From NCBI GenBank assembly GCA_035502095.1, contig DATJUX010000032.1, positions 1 through 29,246 on the forward strand: a stretch of DNA of 29,246 nt, read 5' to 3'. The stretch is from JAKANT01 sp035502095. Lineage in GTDB: Bacteria; Pseudomonadota; Gammaproteobacteria; Burkholderiales; Burkholderiaceae_F. Below the pieces are notes generated by a model. It had not been told where the DNA came from. It saw only the letters and a list, made by a program, of their open reading frames with translations, and ran no database searches. Shown piece after piece: positions 8,055-15,716 of this stretch (position 1 is its first letter; each line of letters begins with the position of its first letter). Position numbers and translations under genes: made by a program.

Positions 8055-9116
8055 CTACGCCGCCTTGCCGTACTGCTGGCCCAGCCAGTCGCGATACCGC
8101 CCGTCGCGGACGTGGTCGACCCATTCCCGGTTGGCGAGGAACCAGCGCACCGTCTTGCGAATGCCGGTCTCGAAGGTCTCCGCCGGCCGCCAGCCCAGCT
8201 CGGCCTCGATCTTGCGTGCATCGATGGCATAGCGCAGGTCGTGCCCGGGCCGGTCCTTGACGAACGTGATCTGCTGCGCGTAGCTGCCGCTGGCTCGCGG
8301 GTGCAGCTCGTCGAGGATGGCGCAGATTGCCTGCACGACCTCGATGTTGCGTTTCTCGTTCTTGCCGCCGATGTTGTAGACGTGTCCCGGGCTCCCGCCA
8401 GCCAGCACCTCGCGGATCGCCGCGCAATGGTCGCCGACGTAGAGCCAATCCCGCACATTGCGCCCATCGCCGTAGACGGGCAGCGGCTTGCCGTCGATCG
8501 CATTCAGGATGGTCAACGGAACCAGCTTCTCCGGAAACTGGTAGGGACCGTAGTTGTTGCTGCAGTTGGTGGTGAGCGTGGGCAGCCCGTAGGTGTGGTG
8601 GTAGGCGCGCACCAGGTGATCGGAGGCGGCCTTCGACGCCGAATACGGGCTGTTCGGCGCATACGCGGTGGCCTCGGAAAACGCCGCGTCGGTTTCGCCC
8701 AGCGATCCGTATACCTCGTCGGTGGAAACGTGGAGGAAGCGAAACCTGTTCTGGCCTTCGCCCCTCGACTCGATCCAGTACGCGCGCGCCGCCTCGAGCA
8801 GCGCGAAGGTGCCGTTGATGTTGGTCCTGATGAACTCGGCCGGACCGAGGATCGAGCGGTCCACGTGGCTCTCGGCGGCAAAATTTACGAGCGCACGCGG
8901 CTGATGCGCGCGAAACAGATCCAGTAGCGCGGTGCCATCGCAGATATCCAGGCGCTCGAAGCTGAATTCCGCCCGGTCGCGCACCATGGCAAGGTTTTCC
9001 AGGCTCCCCGCATACGTGAGCTTGTCGACGACCAGTACCGGCTCACGGGAATCAGTGAGCCAATCCGTTACGAAATTCGAGCCGATGAACCCGGCTCCGC
9101 CCGTTACAAAAATCAT
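8055..9116 (-). CDS. rfbB: dTDP-glucose 4,6-dehydratase
   Basis: RmlB/RfbB converts dTDP-glucose to dTDP-4-keto-6-deoxyglucose. The 353-residue length is standard. The NAD-binding motif is TGGAGFIGSN (5-14), the catalytic Thr-Asp-Glu is STDEVYG (131-137; T132, D133, E134) and the Tyr/Lys pair is Y158 and K162 (YSASK). NCSNNYGPYQFPEKLVPL and KDRPGHDLRYAID are diagnostic of this family. It is the first gene of the minus-strand run that continues to the window start. The ATG is at 9116-9114. The upstream region is shared with divergent wecA. No rmlD (dTDP-4-keto-rhamnose reductase) lies with it. Confidence 0.97.
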   Translation of the reverse strand: MIFVTGGAGFIGSNFVTDWLTDSREPVLVVDKLTYAGSLENLAMVRDRAEFSFERLDICDGTALLDLFRAHQPRALVNFAAESHVDRSILGPAEFIRTNINGTFALLEAARAYWIESRGEGQNRFRFLHVSTDEVYGSLGETDAAFSEATAYAPNSPYSASKAASDHLVRAYHHTYGLPTLTTNCSNNYGPYQFPEKLVPLTILNAIDGKPLPVYGDGRNVRDWLYVGDHCAAIREVLAGGSPGHVYNIGGKNEKRNIEVVQAICAILDELHPRASGSYAQQITFVKDRPGHDLRYAIDARKIEAELGWRPAETFETGIRKTVRWFLANREWVDHVRDGRYRDWLGQQYGKAA

Positions 9117-9333
9117 TGGTGGCGCTGGCGAAAGGGACTGGACGGAATATTAGCCGCAGCTCTCTCAGCCCCCTTCCCGATGAGGCCAGGATGAAGTCCA
9201 GGCTCTCGAACGAGATGCTGATGTGCGCACGCGACGAAAGTTGTGACATTGCTCAACGGTCACTGCCTGAGGCAAGAAAAGTTGTGCGAAGCAACGGCAT
9301 AATCGAGGCCGCGCAGAAGAAGAATTCCCTCCC
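9117..9333. promoter_or_regulatory. Divergent intergenic region between rfbB and wecA
   Basis: This 217-bp gap separates the start of the long minus-strand export/dTDP-sugar run from wecA and must hold promoters for both. Visible elements are a 9-bp direct repeat AAAGTTGTG (9237-9245 and 9278-9286), a short palindrome TGCCT-G-AGGCA (9264-9274) between the two copies, a CATAAT (9298-9303) that could be a -10 box for wecA, and a TAATAT on the minus strand (9152-9147) that could be a -10 box for rfbB. Neither has a good -35 box at the right distance, so exact promoters are not assigned. Confidence 0.45.
9237..9286 (+). repeat. Direct repeat AAAGTTGTG x2 flanking a short palindrome
   Basis: AAAGTTGTG occurs at 9237-9245 and 9278-9286, 41 bp apart (about four helical turns), and TGCCTGAGGCA (9264-9274) lies between. 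The position upstream of wecA and rfbB is where an operator would sit. No regulator family can be named from this. Confidence 0.35.
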
Positions 9334-10566
9334 GTGACATATCTCCTGCAAGCCTTGGTCGCGTGTGCCACGACCTACCTGCTCATCTTGTGGATGCGTG
9401 GGCCCGCGGAGCGGTTCGGACTGATCGACCACCCGGGGGGCCGGAAGCGCCATGACGTTCCCACGCCGCTGACCGGCGGGCTCGCCATCACAATCAGTCT
9501 CTTCGTCGCCCTTTCTTTCTCGCTGTCGGCAATGGGCAGCTACCACGCGCTGCTGGCGGCGGTCGTGGTTCTCGCGGTCATCGGACTTCTCGATGATCGC
9601 GGCAAGGTGTTCCCGCGCACCAAGCTCGGTGTCCAGGTGCTGGCGGCCGTGTTGATGACCTCGCTTGGAAACCACTTCCTGCATTCGCTGGGCGACCTCT
9701 TCGGCCGCGGACCGGTCGATCTGATGAACTGGGCCATTCCGCTCACCGTGTTTGCAACCGTGGCGGTAATCAATGCCATCAATACTTTCGATGGCGTTGA
9801 CGGCCTGGCCGGCACCCTCGTGCTCGCCATCCTTGCCTACTTCGCGTTTTTCGCCTGGTCAGTCGGCGACGCGAACGCGTTGAAGTTCCTCGTCGTCCTG
9901 ATCGGCGCGCTGGTCGGCTTTCTGGTCTTCAACGTGCCGCTGCCCTGGGCCAGCGCGCGCTCGTTCATGGGCGATACGGGCAGCCAGGTGCTCGGCATCG
10001 TGGTGGCCTGGTTCTCGATCGAATTCACCCAGGAGACCACGAGCGCGATTCCGCCCGTCTGCATGCTCTGGGTGGTGGGCGTGATCCTGCTGGACTTTTT
10101 CACCGTCACGATGCGGCGGGTGATCAGGCGGCGCAACCCGGCCACGCCCGACCGCGCTCACATCCACCACCTCCTGATGCGTCGCGGCTTCAGCCCGATG
10201 CAAACTGTCCTCATCCTGGCGCTCGTGAACATCACGTTCGGCGCCATCGGCACCGCTGGCTGGTTGCTCGGGTGGCCCCAGCACCTGATGTTTGCCGGTT
10301 TCCTGGCGGCAGGGATCCTTTATTTCGGGATTTTCCTGTTCCCGGCCCGGTTCATGCGGCTGGGTCGACGCTCGCGTCAGGCGCCACGCCTGGCAGAGGC
10401 GCAGAAGGGCGCGGGGTGGGGTGTTGCGACCCCTGGCGAGGTCACGCCGGCCGAGCCACTGCCGCTCCTCGACCAAGGGTCCCGGCCGGCGTTGCGCCAG
10501 AGTCCGCATCGTGCCTCGCGCAGGCGGCGGCCATCGGGCGTGCACTCGCGCCCACCGGGCGCTTGA
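9334..10566 (+). CDS. wecA: WecA-type undecaprenyl-phosphate GlcNAc-1-phosphate transferase (GTG start)
   Basis: This integral-membrane enzyme moves a HexNAc-1-phosphate from UDP-HexNAc (most likely GlcNAc) to undecaprenyl phosphate, the first step of O-antigen synthesis. The 410-residue protein has the PNPT family motifs: DHPGGRKRHDVPTPLTGG (32-49), LLDDRGK (85-91, D87/D88), NTFDGVDGLAG (150-160), FMGDTGS (211-217) and the basic HIHH loop (276-279), spread over about ten membrane segments. The start is GTG at 9334. From about residue 344 on the protein has an unusual tail of roughly 65 Arg/Pro/Ala-rich residues beyond the last membrane helix. It stands alone on the plus strand, convergent with the following dehydratase gene. 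WecA with Wzm/Wzt is the usual pairing for ABC-exported O-antigens. Confidence 0.92.
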   Translation: MTYLLQALVACATTYLLILWMRGPAERFGLIDHPGGRKRHDVPTPLTGGLAITISLFVALSFSLSAMGSYHALLAAVVVLAVIGLLDDRGKVFPRTKLGVQVLAAVLMTSLGNHFLHSLGDLFGRGPVDLMNWAIPLTVFATVAVINAINTFDGVDGLAGTLVLAILAYFAFFAWSVGDANALKFLVVLIGALVGFLVFNVPLPWASARSFMGDTGSQVLGIVVAWFSIEFTQETTSAIPPVCMLWVVGVILLDFFTVTMRRVIRRRNPATPDRAHIHHLLMRRGFSPMQTVLILALVNITFGAIGTAGWLLGWPQHLMFAGFLAAGILYFGIFLFPARFMRLGRRSRQAPRLAEAQKGAGWGVATPGEVTPAEPLPLLDQGSRPALRQSPHRASRRRRPSGVHSRPPGA

Positions 10567-10713
10567 GTGGCGCACGCCAGCGCTAGCAGACGCCGGCGGT
10601 TCGCTTTCATCAACGACTGTCGAGCAGGCACCCGGCTCGCCGAAGCTCCACCAGAGCGACCGGCGATGCAAGTGCGGTCCTCGCGGCTGCCCGAACGAGC
10701 TGCCGGCAGGCGC
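10567..10713. other. Intergenic gap between convergent wecA and wbpM-like genes
   Basis: These 147 bp separate two convergent stops. A 10-bp perfect palindrome CTGCCGGCAG (10700-10709) lies just before the minus-strand stop, but no stem followed by a T-tract is visible on either strand, so I do not call an intrinsic terminator. No gene is supported here. Confidence 0.5.
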
Positions 10714-12633
10714 TCACGCCCGCTCCGCCGTTCGGCGATGGTAACGCTCGTCCGGCGTGTATTCGGGGACCATGCGGCGCAGGAACTGGCGCACCTCGAA
10801 GTCGGATCGAAGCGGGCGCTCGCGCAGCCAGTCGCTGAACGCCGACCGCGCGCCGGTGGTCGGCGGTCGCACCCGGGCAATTCGCAGGCGCTTGTGCTCC
10901 GTGGGCACCGTCGTTTCGGTATCGAACAGCAGCTCTTCGAACAGCTTCTCGCCCGGGCGGAGTCCGGTGTAGACGATGTCGATCTCGCGCTCGGTCTTGC
11001 CCATGAGGTGAATGAGATCGCGCGCCAGATCGGCGATGCGCACCGGCTCGCCCATGTCCAGCACGAAGATCTCGCCGCCGCGACCGATCGAGGAGGAAAG
11101 CACGACAAGCTGGGCCGCCTCCGGTATCGACATGAAGTAGCGTGTGATTTCCGGGTGCGTCACCGTGACCGGTCCGCCGCGCTGGATCTGCTCGACGAAC
11201 TTGGGAATGACGCTCCCCGCACTGCCCAGCACGTTGCCGAAACGCACGATCGATACCTTGGTCGCGTGCCCGGCGGTAACCTCCTGCACGAGCATCTCGG
11301 CCAGGCGCTTGGTGGCACCCATCACGTTGGTCGGGTTGACCGCCTTGTCGGTCGAGACGACGACCAGCTTCCCCACCTTGGCGCGCACCGCGGCGCTGGC
11401 GATGACGAAGGTGCCGAGCACGTTGTTGCGCAGCGCCTCGAACGCGTTCACCTGCTCCATAAGCGGCACGTGCTTGTAGGCGGCGGCGTGGAAGACGACG
11501 TCGGGGCGATAACGCGTCACCACCTCCTGCACGCGGTTTTCGTCGCGCACGTCGCCGATCACGCTGGCGCGCGGCACGGCGCCCCAGCCCGCATGCAGCT
11601 CTTCGTCGATCTCGTAGAGCGAGAACTCGTTGAGCTCGAACAGCACCAGCAACTCGGGGCGCAGGTCGGCGATCTGGCGGCACAGCTCCGAACCGATCGA
11701 GCCTCCCGCGCCCGTGACGAGCACCACCTTGCCCGCGATGCCCTGGCTCAACAGTGCGGGGTCGAGCGACACCGGGTCGCGCCGCAGGAGGTCTTCCGGC
11801 CGCACACGCCGGATCGTGTCATCCGAGATTTCGCCCCGCTGCAGGACATCGCGCGGCGGCAATGCATACACCTCGGCGCCCTGCTCGCTCAACGAGCGCG
11901 CCAGCGCCACGCGCTCCTCGCGCTCCATCGAGCGGATCGCGATCACCACCTTGTGCACGCGGAAGCGCGCCGCGACGGCACCGAACTCGCCGAGAGTTCC
12001 TTCCACGCGCACGCCGTTGACGACGGTGCTGCGCTTGTGCGGATCGTCGTCGAGCAAGGCCACCGCGCGCCAGCGATGGCTGCGATCGAACTCGCGCAGT
12101 AGCGCCGCACCGGCGTCGCCAGCACCGATCACGATCACCGGCTCGCCGTACTCCAGCGTCTGCTTCTGCGCCGTGTTCTCGCGCAGCATGCGCCACATGA
12201 CCCGCGCGCCGGCGATCAACATCAGGAAGAACACCGGTTGCGCGAGCAGGGTACTGCGTGGCGCGAAGAACAAGCGCGGGAGCATCGCCACCATGGCCAG
12301 CACGATCAGCGCACCGAGGGCCACGCCGATGATCATCAGGCGCAGGTCCTGCAGGCCCGTGTAGCGCCACAAGCGCGCATACACACCAGCAAGGCCAAGC
12401 ACGACGACCTGCACGACCGCGAACGAGAGGATCGCCATGGGGACGAAATACTCCTGCGCCGCCGCCAGGTCGAAGTTGAACCGGACCAGGTAGGCGAGCG
12501 CCCAGGCGCCGAGTGCGAGTACCAGGTCGACCACGACCTGGAGTTGGCGGCGCCACGTGATCCTGACCCGCGAGAGGTCGAAGTGTCCCAGCCGTCTCAT
12601 CTCGCTGCCCAGCCGCCGCGTTGGAGGTGGCAT
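10714..12633 (-). CDS. wbpM: Membrane-bound WbpM/CapD-type nucleotide-sugar 4,6-dehydratase
   Basis: This 639-residue inner-membrane enzyme belongs to the WbpM/FlaA1/PglF group that converts UDP-GlcNAc to UDP-4-keto-6-deoxy-GlcNAc, precursor of QuiNAc, FucNAc or bacillosamine-type sugars. Four membrane segments lie at about 31-50, 62-85, 99-120 and 128-147. A first Rossmann fold has GAGDAG (170-175), and the catalytic short-chain dehydrogenase domain has GAGGSIGSE (308-316), HAAAYKHVP (382-390) and STDKAVNPTNVMGATKR (427-443), where Met438 replaces the usual catalytic Tyr, as in other large WbpM-type enzymes. PGEKLFEEL near the C-terminus is conserved. The ATG at 12633 is favoured over one 33 nt downstream because AAGGAAG (12648-12642) lies 8 nt before it. 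It is transcribed away from the run that carries the likely downstream reductase and initiating transferase. Confidence 0.93.
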   Translation of the reverse strand: MPPPTRRLGSEMRRLGHFDLSRVRITWRRQLQVVVDLVLALGAWALAYLVRFNFDLAAAQEYFVPMAILSFAVVQVVVLGLAGVYARLWRYTGLQDLRLMIIGVALGALIVLAMVAMLPRLFFAPRSTLLAQPVFFLMLIAGARVMWRMLRENTAQKQTLEYGEPVIVIGAGDAGAALLREFDRSHRWRAVALLDDDPHKRSTVVNGVRVEGTLGEFGAVAARFRVHKVVIAIRSMEREERVALARSLSEQGAEVYALPPRDVLQRGEISDDTIRRVRPEDLLRRDPVSLDPALLSQGIAGKVVLVTGAGGSIGSELCRQIADLRPELLVLFELNEFSLYEIDEELHAGWGAVPRASVIGDVRDENRVQEVVTRYRPDVVFHAAAYKHVPLMEQVNAFEALRNNVLGTFVIASAAVRAKVGKLVVVSTDKAVNPTNVMGATKRLAEMLVQEVTAGHATKVSIVRFGNVLGSAGSVIPKFVEQIQRGGPVTVTHPEITRYFMSIPEAAQLVVLSSSIGRGGEIFVLDMGEPVRIADLARDLIHLMGKTEREIDIVYTGLRPGEKLFEELLFDTETTVPTEHKRLRIARVRPPTTGARSAFSDWLRERPLRSDFEVRQFLRRMVPEYTPDERYHRRTAERA

Positions 12634-12857
12634 CGGGGCGACTTCCTTTCGATGTCGAAGTTAAGCGAGCATCTCGATTGCGATCGGGCAAATTGCCGCG
12701 GAAAGCCCTGCAACCAGGTCCTCGAGCCAGCGCGCCGCGGGTAGCATAGTGGTCCAGGTCCGGCCGCGGGACGGAAAGGGCCAGATCAACGGCAACTCGA
12801 CACGTGCAACGCCTTCGAACCGCAGGCGCGCGTGTCCCGCATCGTACAAGTTCCGAT
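12634..12857. promoter_or_regulatory. Divergent intergenic region between wbpM-like gene and heparinase run
   Basis: These 224 bp must carry promoters for the minus-strand dehydratase gene and the plus-strand four-gene run. TAGCAT near 12743 is the only AT-rich hexamer resembling a -10 box on the plus strand and has no matching -35 box. I see no strong operator-like repeat and no supported gene. Confidence 0.35.
12642..12648 (-). promoter_or_regulatory. Ribosome binding site deciding the wbpM start
   Basis: AAGGAAG on the minus strand ends 8 nt before the ATG at 12633; the alternative ATG at 12600 has no such sequence in front. Confidence 0.6.
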
Positions 12858-14522
12858 ATGCCTTTGAGCCAGGCGGCGCGGCTGTTCCACACGGTCCGGT
12901 ACCTCAGAGGCGGACAGATTCTGAGCCGGATCCGGCACCGGTTCTCGTCACCCCGCGTCGTGCCGACACGGTCTGCGAGTGCAAGGAAATGGCCGCAACC
13001 GTGGCCCCTGCACGCACTCCTTGGCCCCGGCCTGGTCGGTCCCGGCACCTTCGAGTTCCTCGGCGAGCGCGCACGCATCGGCAAGGCTGCGGACTGGAAC
13101 GACCCGGTGCGCAGCCATCTGTGGCTCTACAACCTGCACTACCTCTCCGATCTCAACGCGGCCGGCGCACAAGGGCGCGAAGACGAACTGCGCGACCTGG
13201 TGCAGCGCTGGATCCGCGACAACCCGCCTGGGCAGGGCGTCGGATGGGAGCCGTATCCGCTCTCCCTGCGTATCGTCAATCTCGTCAAGTGGCTCGCGCG
13301 CCAGCATGCGATCGAGCCCGAGTGGCTGGCCAGCCTCGCGACCCAGGCCGATGCGCTTTCCCGGCGCATCGAGTTTTACCTGCTCGGCAACCACCTGTTC
13401 GCGAACGCCAAGGCTCTCGTCTTCGCCGGCGCGTTCCTGGCCGGCGACCGCGCGCCACGGTGGCTGGAGCGCGGGCTCGCGATCCTCGCACGCCAGGTGC
13501 CGGAACAGTTCCTGCCCGACGGCGGGCACTTCGAACGGTCGCCGATGTACCACGCGGCGTTGCTCGCCGATCTGTTCGACCTGATCGAGCTGGCGGACGT
13601 GTCGGCTCTGCCCGTGCTGCGTGCACGGCGCGAGGCCTGGGTCGACGCGGCCAATCGAGGGCTGAACTGGCTCGATGCGATGACGCACCCAGATGGCGAG
13701 ATCGCATTCTTCAACGACGCCGCGATCGGGATCGCACCGAATCCGATCGTGCTCGCCAGACACGCGGCGCGATTGCTCGGCGCACGGACTCCGCCGGCCC
13801 GCCCGCCATTCGACCTGCGCCTGTTGCGCGAAAGCGGGTACGTGCGCGTGGACCTGCCGGCCGCCGGCGCAGCCCTGCTCGACATCGCTCCATTGGGGCC
13901 GGACTACCTGCCGGCCCACGGGCACGCAGACACCCTGAGCTTCGAGCTGAGTCTGTTCGGCACGCGTGTGTTCGTGAACTCCGGAACCTCGATGTACGGC
14001 GCGAGCGAGGAACGGCTGCGCCAGCGCGGCACCGCGGCCCACAACACGGTGCTCATCGACAACGAGAACTCGTCCGAAGTATGGGGCGGCTTCCGGGTTG
14101 CCCGGCGTGCACGCGCAACGCTGCACGGCGCGGAACCGGGACCGAAGCGGATCGTCATTCACGGCAGCCACGATGGATACCGCCGCCTGCCCGGGCGGAA
14201 CACGCATTGGCGTCGCTGGACGTTCGGACTGGACTCGTTGCAGGTCGACGACACCGTCACGGGGCGATTTCGCTCTGCCGAAGCGCGTTATCACCTGCAC
14301 CCCGCGGTGGTCGTGCAGCAGCTCGACCCGCAGGCGCGCCGTGCCGTGCTGCGCCTCCCGGGCGGCCAGTCGGTCGTGCTCGATGCGACTGGTGCGTCGT
14401 TGCAGGCCGAGCCCGCCACGTGGCACCCGCGCTTCGGCGTGTCGGTGGCCAACCGCTGCCTCGTTCTGCGCTTCGAAGGAGGCCAGGTCGGCACGCGGCT
14501 CCAGTGGCAGGACGCCGCGTGA
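12858..14522 (+). CDS. Heparinase II/III family protein (polysaccharide lyase-like)
   Basis: This 554-residue protein has an alpha-helical toroid domain (about 80-310) followed by a beta-sandwich heparinase II/III domain (about 320-550). Likely catalytic or substrate residues by family comparison are in GNHLFANAK (177-185; N178, H179), GGHFERSPMYH (222-232; H224, Y231, H232), PAHGHADTLSFE (352-363; H354, H356) and AAHNTVL (393-399). No signal peptide is visible; the N-terminus is basic and amphipathic, suggesting a cytoplasmic or membrane-attached enzyme. Such genes recur in O-antigen and exopolysaccharide clusters, where they may cleave uronic-acid-containing chains; the real activity is unproven. 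The ATG at 12858 precedes the conserved LFHTVRYLRGGQI segment; an 18-residue longer reading from 12804 is possible. GTGA overlaps the next gene. Confidence 0.87.
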   Translation: MPLSQAARLFHTVRYLRGGQILSRIRHRFSSPRVVPTRSASARKWPQPWPLHALLGPGLVGPGTFEFLGERARIGKAADWNDPVRSHLWLYNLHYLSDLNAAGAQGREDELRDLVQRWIRDNPPGQGVGWEPYPLSLRIVNLVKWLARQHAIEPEWLASLATQADALSRRIEFYLLGNHLFANAKALVFAGAFLAGDRAPRWLERGLAILARQVPEQFLPDGGHFERSPMYHAALLADLFDLIELADVSALPVLRARREAWVDAANRGLNWLDAMTHPDGEIAFFNDAAIGIAPNPIVLARHAARLLGARTPPARPPFDLRLLRESGYVRVDLPAAGAALLDIAPLGPDYLPAHGHADTLSFELSLFGTRVFVNSGTSMYGASEERLRQRGTAAHNTVLIDNENSSEVWGGFRVARRARATLHGAEPGPKRIVIHGSHDGYRRLPGRNTHWRRWTFGLDSLQVDDTVTGRFRSAEARYHLHPAVVVQQLDPQARRAVLRLPGGQSVVLDATGASLQAEPATWHPRFGVSVANRCLVLRFEGGQVGTRLQWQDAA

Positions 14523-15709
14523 AACTGCTCGTTTTGAGCTTCTACTACCCGCCCGACCTCAGTGCCGGGTCGTTCCGCACTGCGGCCCTGGTCCGCGCGC
14601 TGGCCGCCGCCGCGCCCGACGCAAGCATCGAGGTCGTGGCCGCGCTGCCCAACCGCTATCACAGCTTCACCGTCGAGGCACCCGCGCACGAAGCGCACGG
14701 CAACGTCAGCGTCGATCGAATCGCGTTGCCGGTCCACCGGAGCGGCATGCTCGACCAATCGCACGCGTTCCTTGCGTTCGGCCGCCAGGCGCTGCGTCAC
14801 GTCCGTAGACGCCGCTACGACCTCGTCTACGCGACGTCCTCGCGCCTGCTCACAGCGGCCCTCGGCTCCCTGGTCGCACGGCGCAGGAAAGCGGCGCTCT
14901 ATCTCGACATCCGCGACATCTTCGTCGACACGATCAAGGACGTCCTGCCGGGGGTGATCGCGTCAATTGCACGGCCTGCGTTCGCGTTGCTCGAGCGCTG
15001 GACCATGCGGCGCGCCGATCGCATCAACCTCGTGTCGCGCGGCTTCGAAGGTTATTTCTCCCGCCGCTACCCTGACCGCGCCCTCAGTTTCTTCACCAAC
15101 GGCATCGATGACGAATTCATCGCGGCGCTCGCTACGCCTCCGCCGCCCCGCGACGGATCGATGCTGACCATCGTCTATGCCGGAAACCTCGGCGAGGGGC
15201 AGGGGCTGCACGCGATCGTGCCAGCTCTGGCGGTCGCGCTGCGCGGGCGCGCGCGCTTCAGGATCATCGGCGATGGCGGGCGTCGTGAGGCGCTGCTGCG
15301 CGCGGTGGCCGAGGCCGGCGCCGACAACGTCGAGTGGCAGCCTCCGGTCGCCCGGGCCGCTTTGATCGATGCGTACCGCGCCGCCGACGTCCTGTTCCTG
15401 CATCTGAACGACTACGACGCGTTCAAGAAGGTGCTGCCCTCCAAGCTCTTCGAGTATGCGGCGCTGGGCAAACCGATCTGGGCCGGCGTCGCAGGCTACG
15501 CCGCCGAGTTCATCCGGGTGGAAGTCGACAATGCGGCCGTGTTTCGTCCGTGCGACGCCACCGAAGCGATGACGGCGTTCTCCGCGCTGCAGTTGCGCGA
15601 GACGCCAAGGCCGGCGTTCGTGCAGAAGTTCACGCGCGACCGGATCATGGCGGCGATGGCCGCCGAAGTCCTCGCGCTCGCCCGTAGCACGAGCGCCGTA
15701 ACCGGCTGA
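14519..15709 (+). CDS. Family 4 glycosyltransferase, WbuB-like (GTG start)
   Basis: This 396-residue GT-B enzyme should transfer a sugar in the cytoplasm to a lipid-linked acceptor. Features are LSFYYPPDLSAGSFR (6-20) at the acceptor side, FFTNGIDDEF (191-200), AGNLGEGQGL (221-230) and PSKLFEYAALGKP (307-319) in the donor-binding half. The pattern resembles WbuB/WbjE-type transferases for L-FucNAc or related sugars, but that specificity is a guess. The start is GTG at 14519, overlapping the heparinase stop as GTGA. The open frame continues far upstream opposite the heparinase reading, but that part has no family similarity. It lies 7 nt before the epimerase gene, in one transcription unit. 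Confidence 0.87.
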   Translation: MKLLVLSFYYPPDLSAGSFRTAALVRALAAAAPDASIEVVAALPNRYHSFTVEAPAHEAHGNVSVDRIALPVHRSGMLDQSHAFLAFGRQALRHVRRRRYDLVYATSSRLLTAALGSLVARRRKAALYLDIRDIFVDTIKDVLPGVIASIARPAFALLERWTMRRADRINLVSRGFEGYFSRRYPDRALSFFTNGIDDEFIAALATPPPPRDGSMLTIVYAGNLGEGQGLHAIVPALAVALRGRARFRIIGDGGRREALLRAVAEAGADNVEWQPPVARAALIDAYRAADVLFLHLNDYDAFKKVLPSKLFEYAALGKPIWAGVAGYAAEFIRVEVDNAAVFRPCDATEAMTAFSALQLRETPRPAFVQKFTRDRIMAAMAAEVLALARSTSAVTG

Positions 15710-15716
15710 ATACGAC

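Noticed and set aside
10567..10713. Intrinsic terminator between convergent wecA and wbpM-like genes
   Set aside because: Only a short CTGCCGGCAG palindrome is present, and no T-tract follows on either strand.
10567..12102. 511-codon plus-strand frame opposite the WbpM-like gene
   Set aside because: His/Arg-rich antisense translation; the minus strand encodes a full WbpM-type enzyme.
12948..14426. 492-codon minus-strand frame opposite the heparinase gene
   Set aside because: No recognisable domain; antisense artefact of high GC.
12749..14518. Upstream extension of the WbuB-like glycosyltransferase frame through the heparinase gene
   Set aside because: The extension is Arg/Pro-rich and has no similarity; the heparinase reading in the other frame has clear conserved residues, and a GTG start overlaps its stop.
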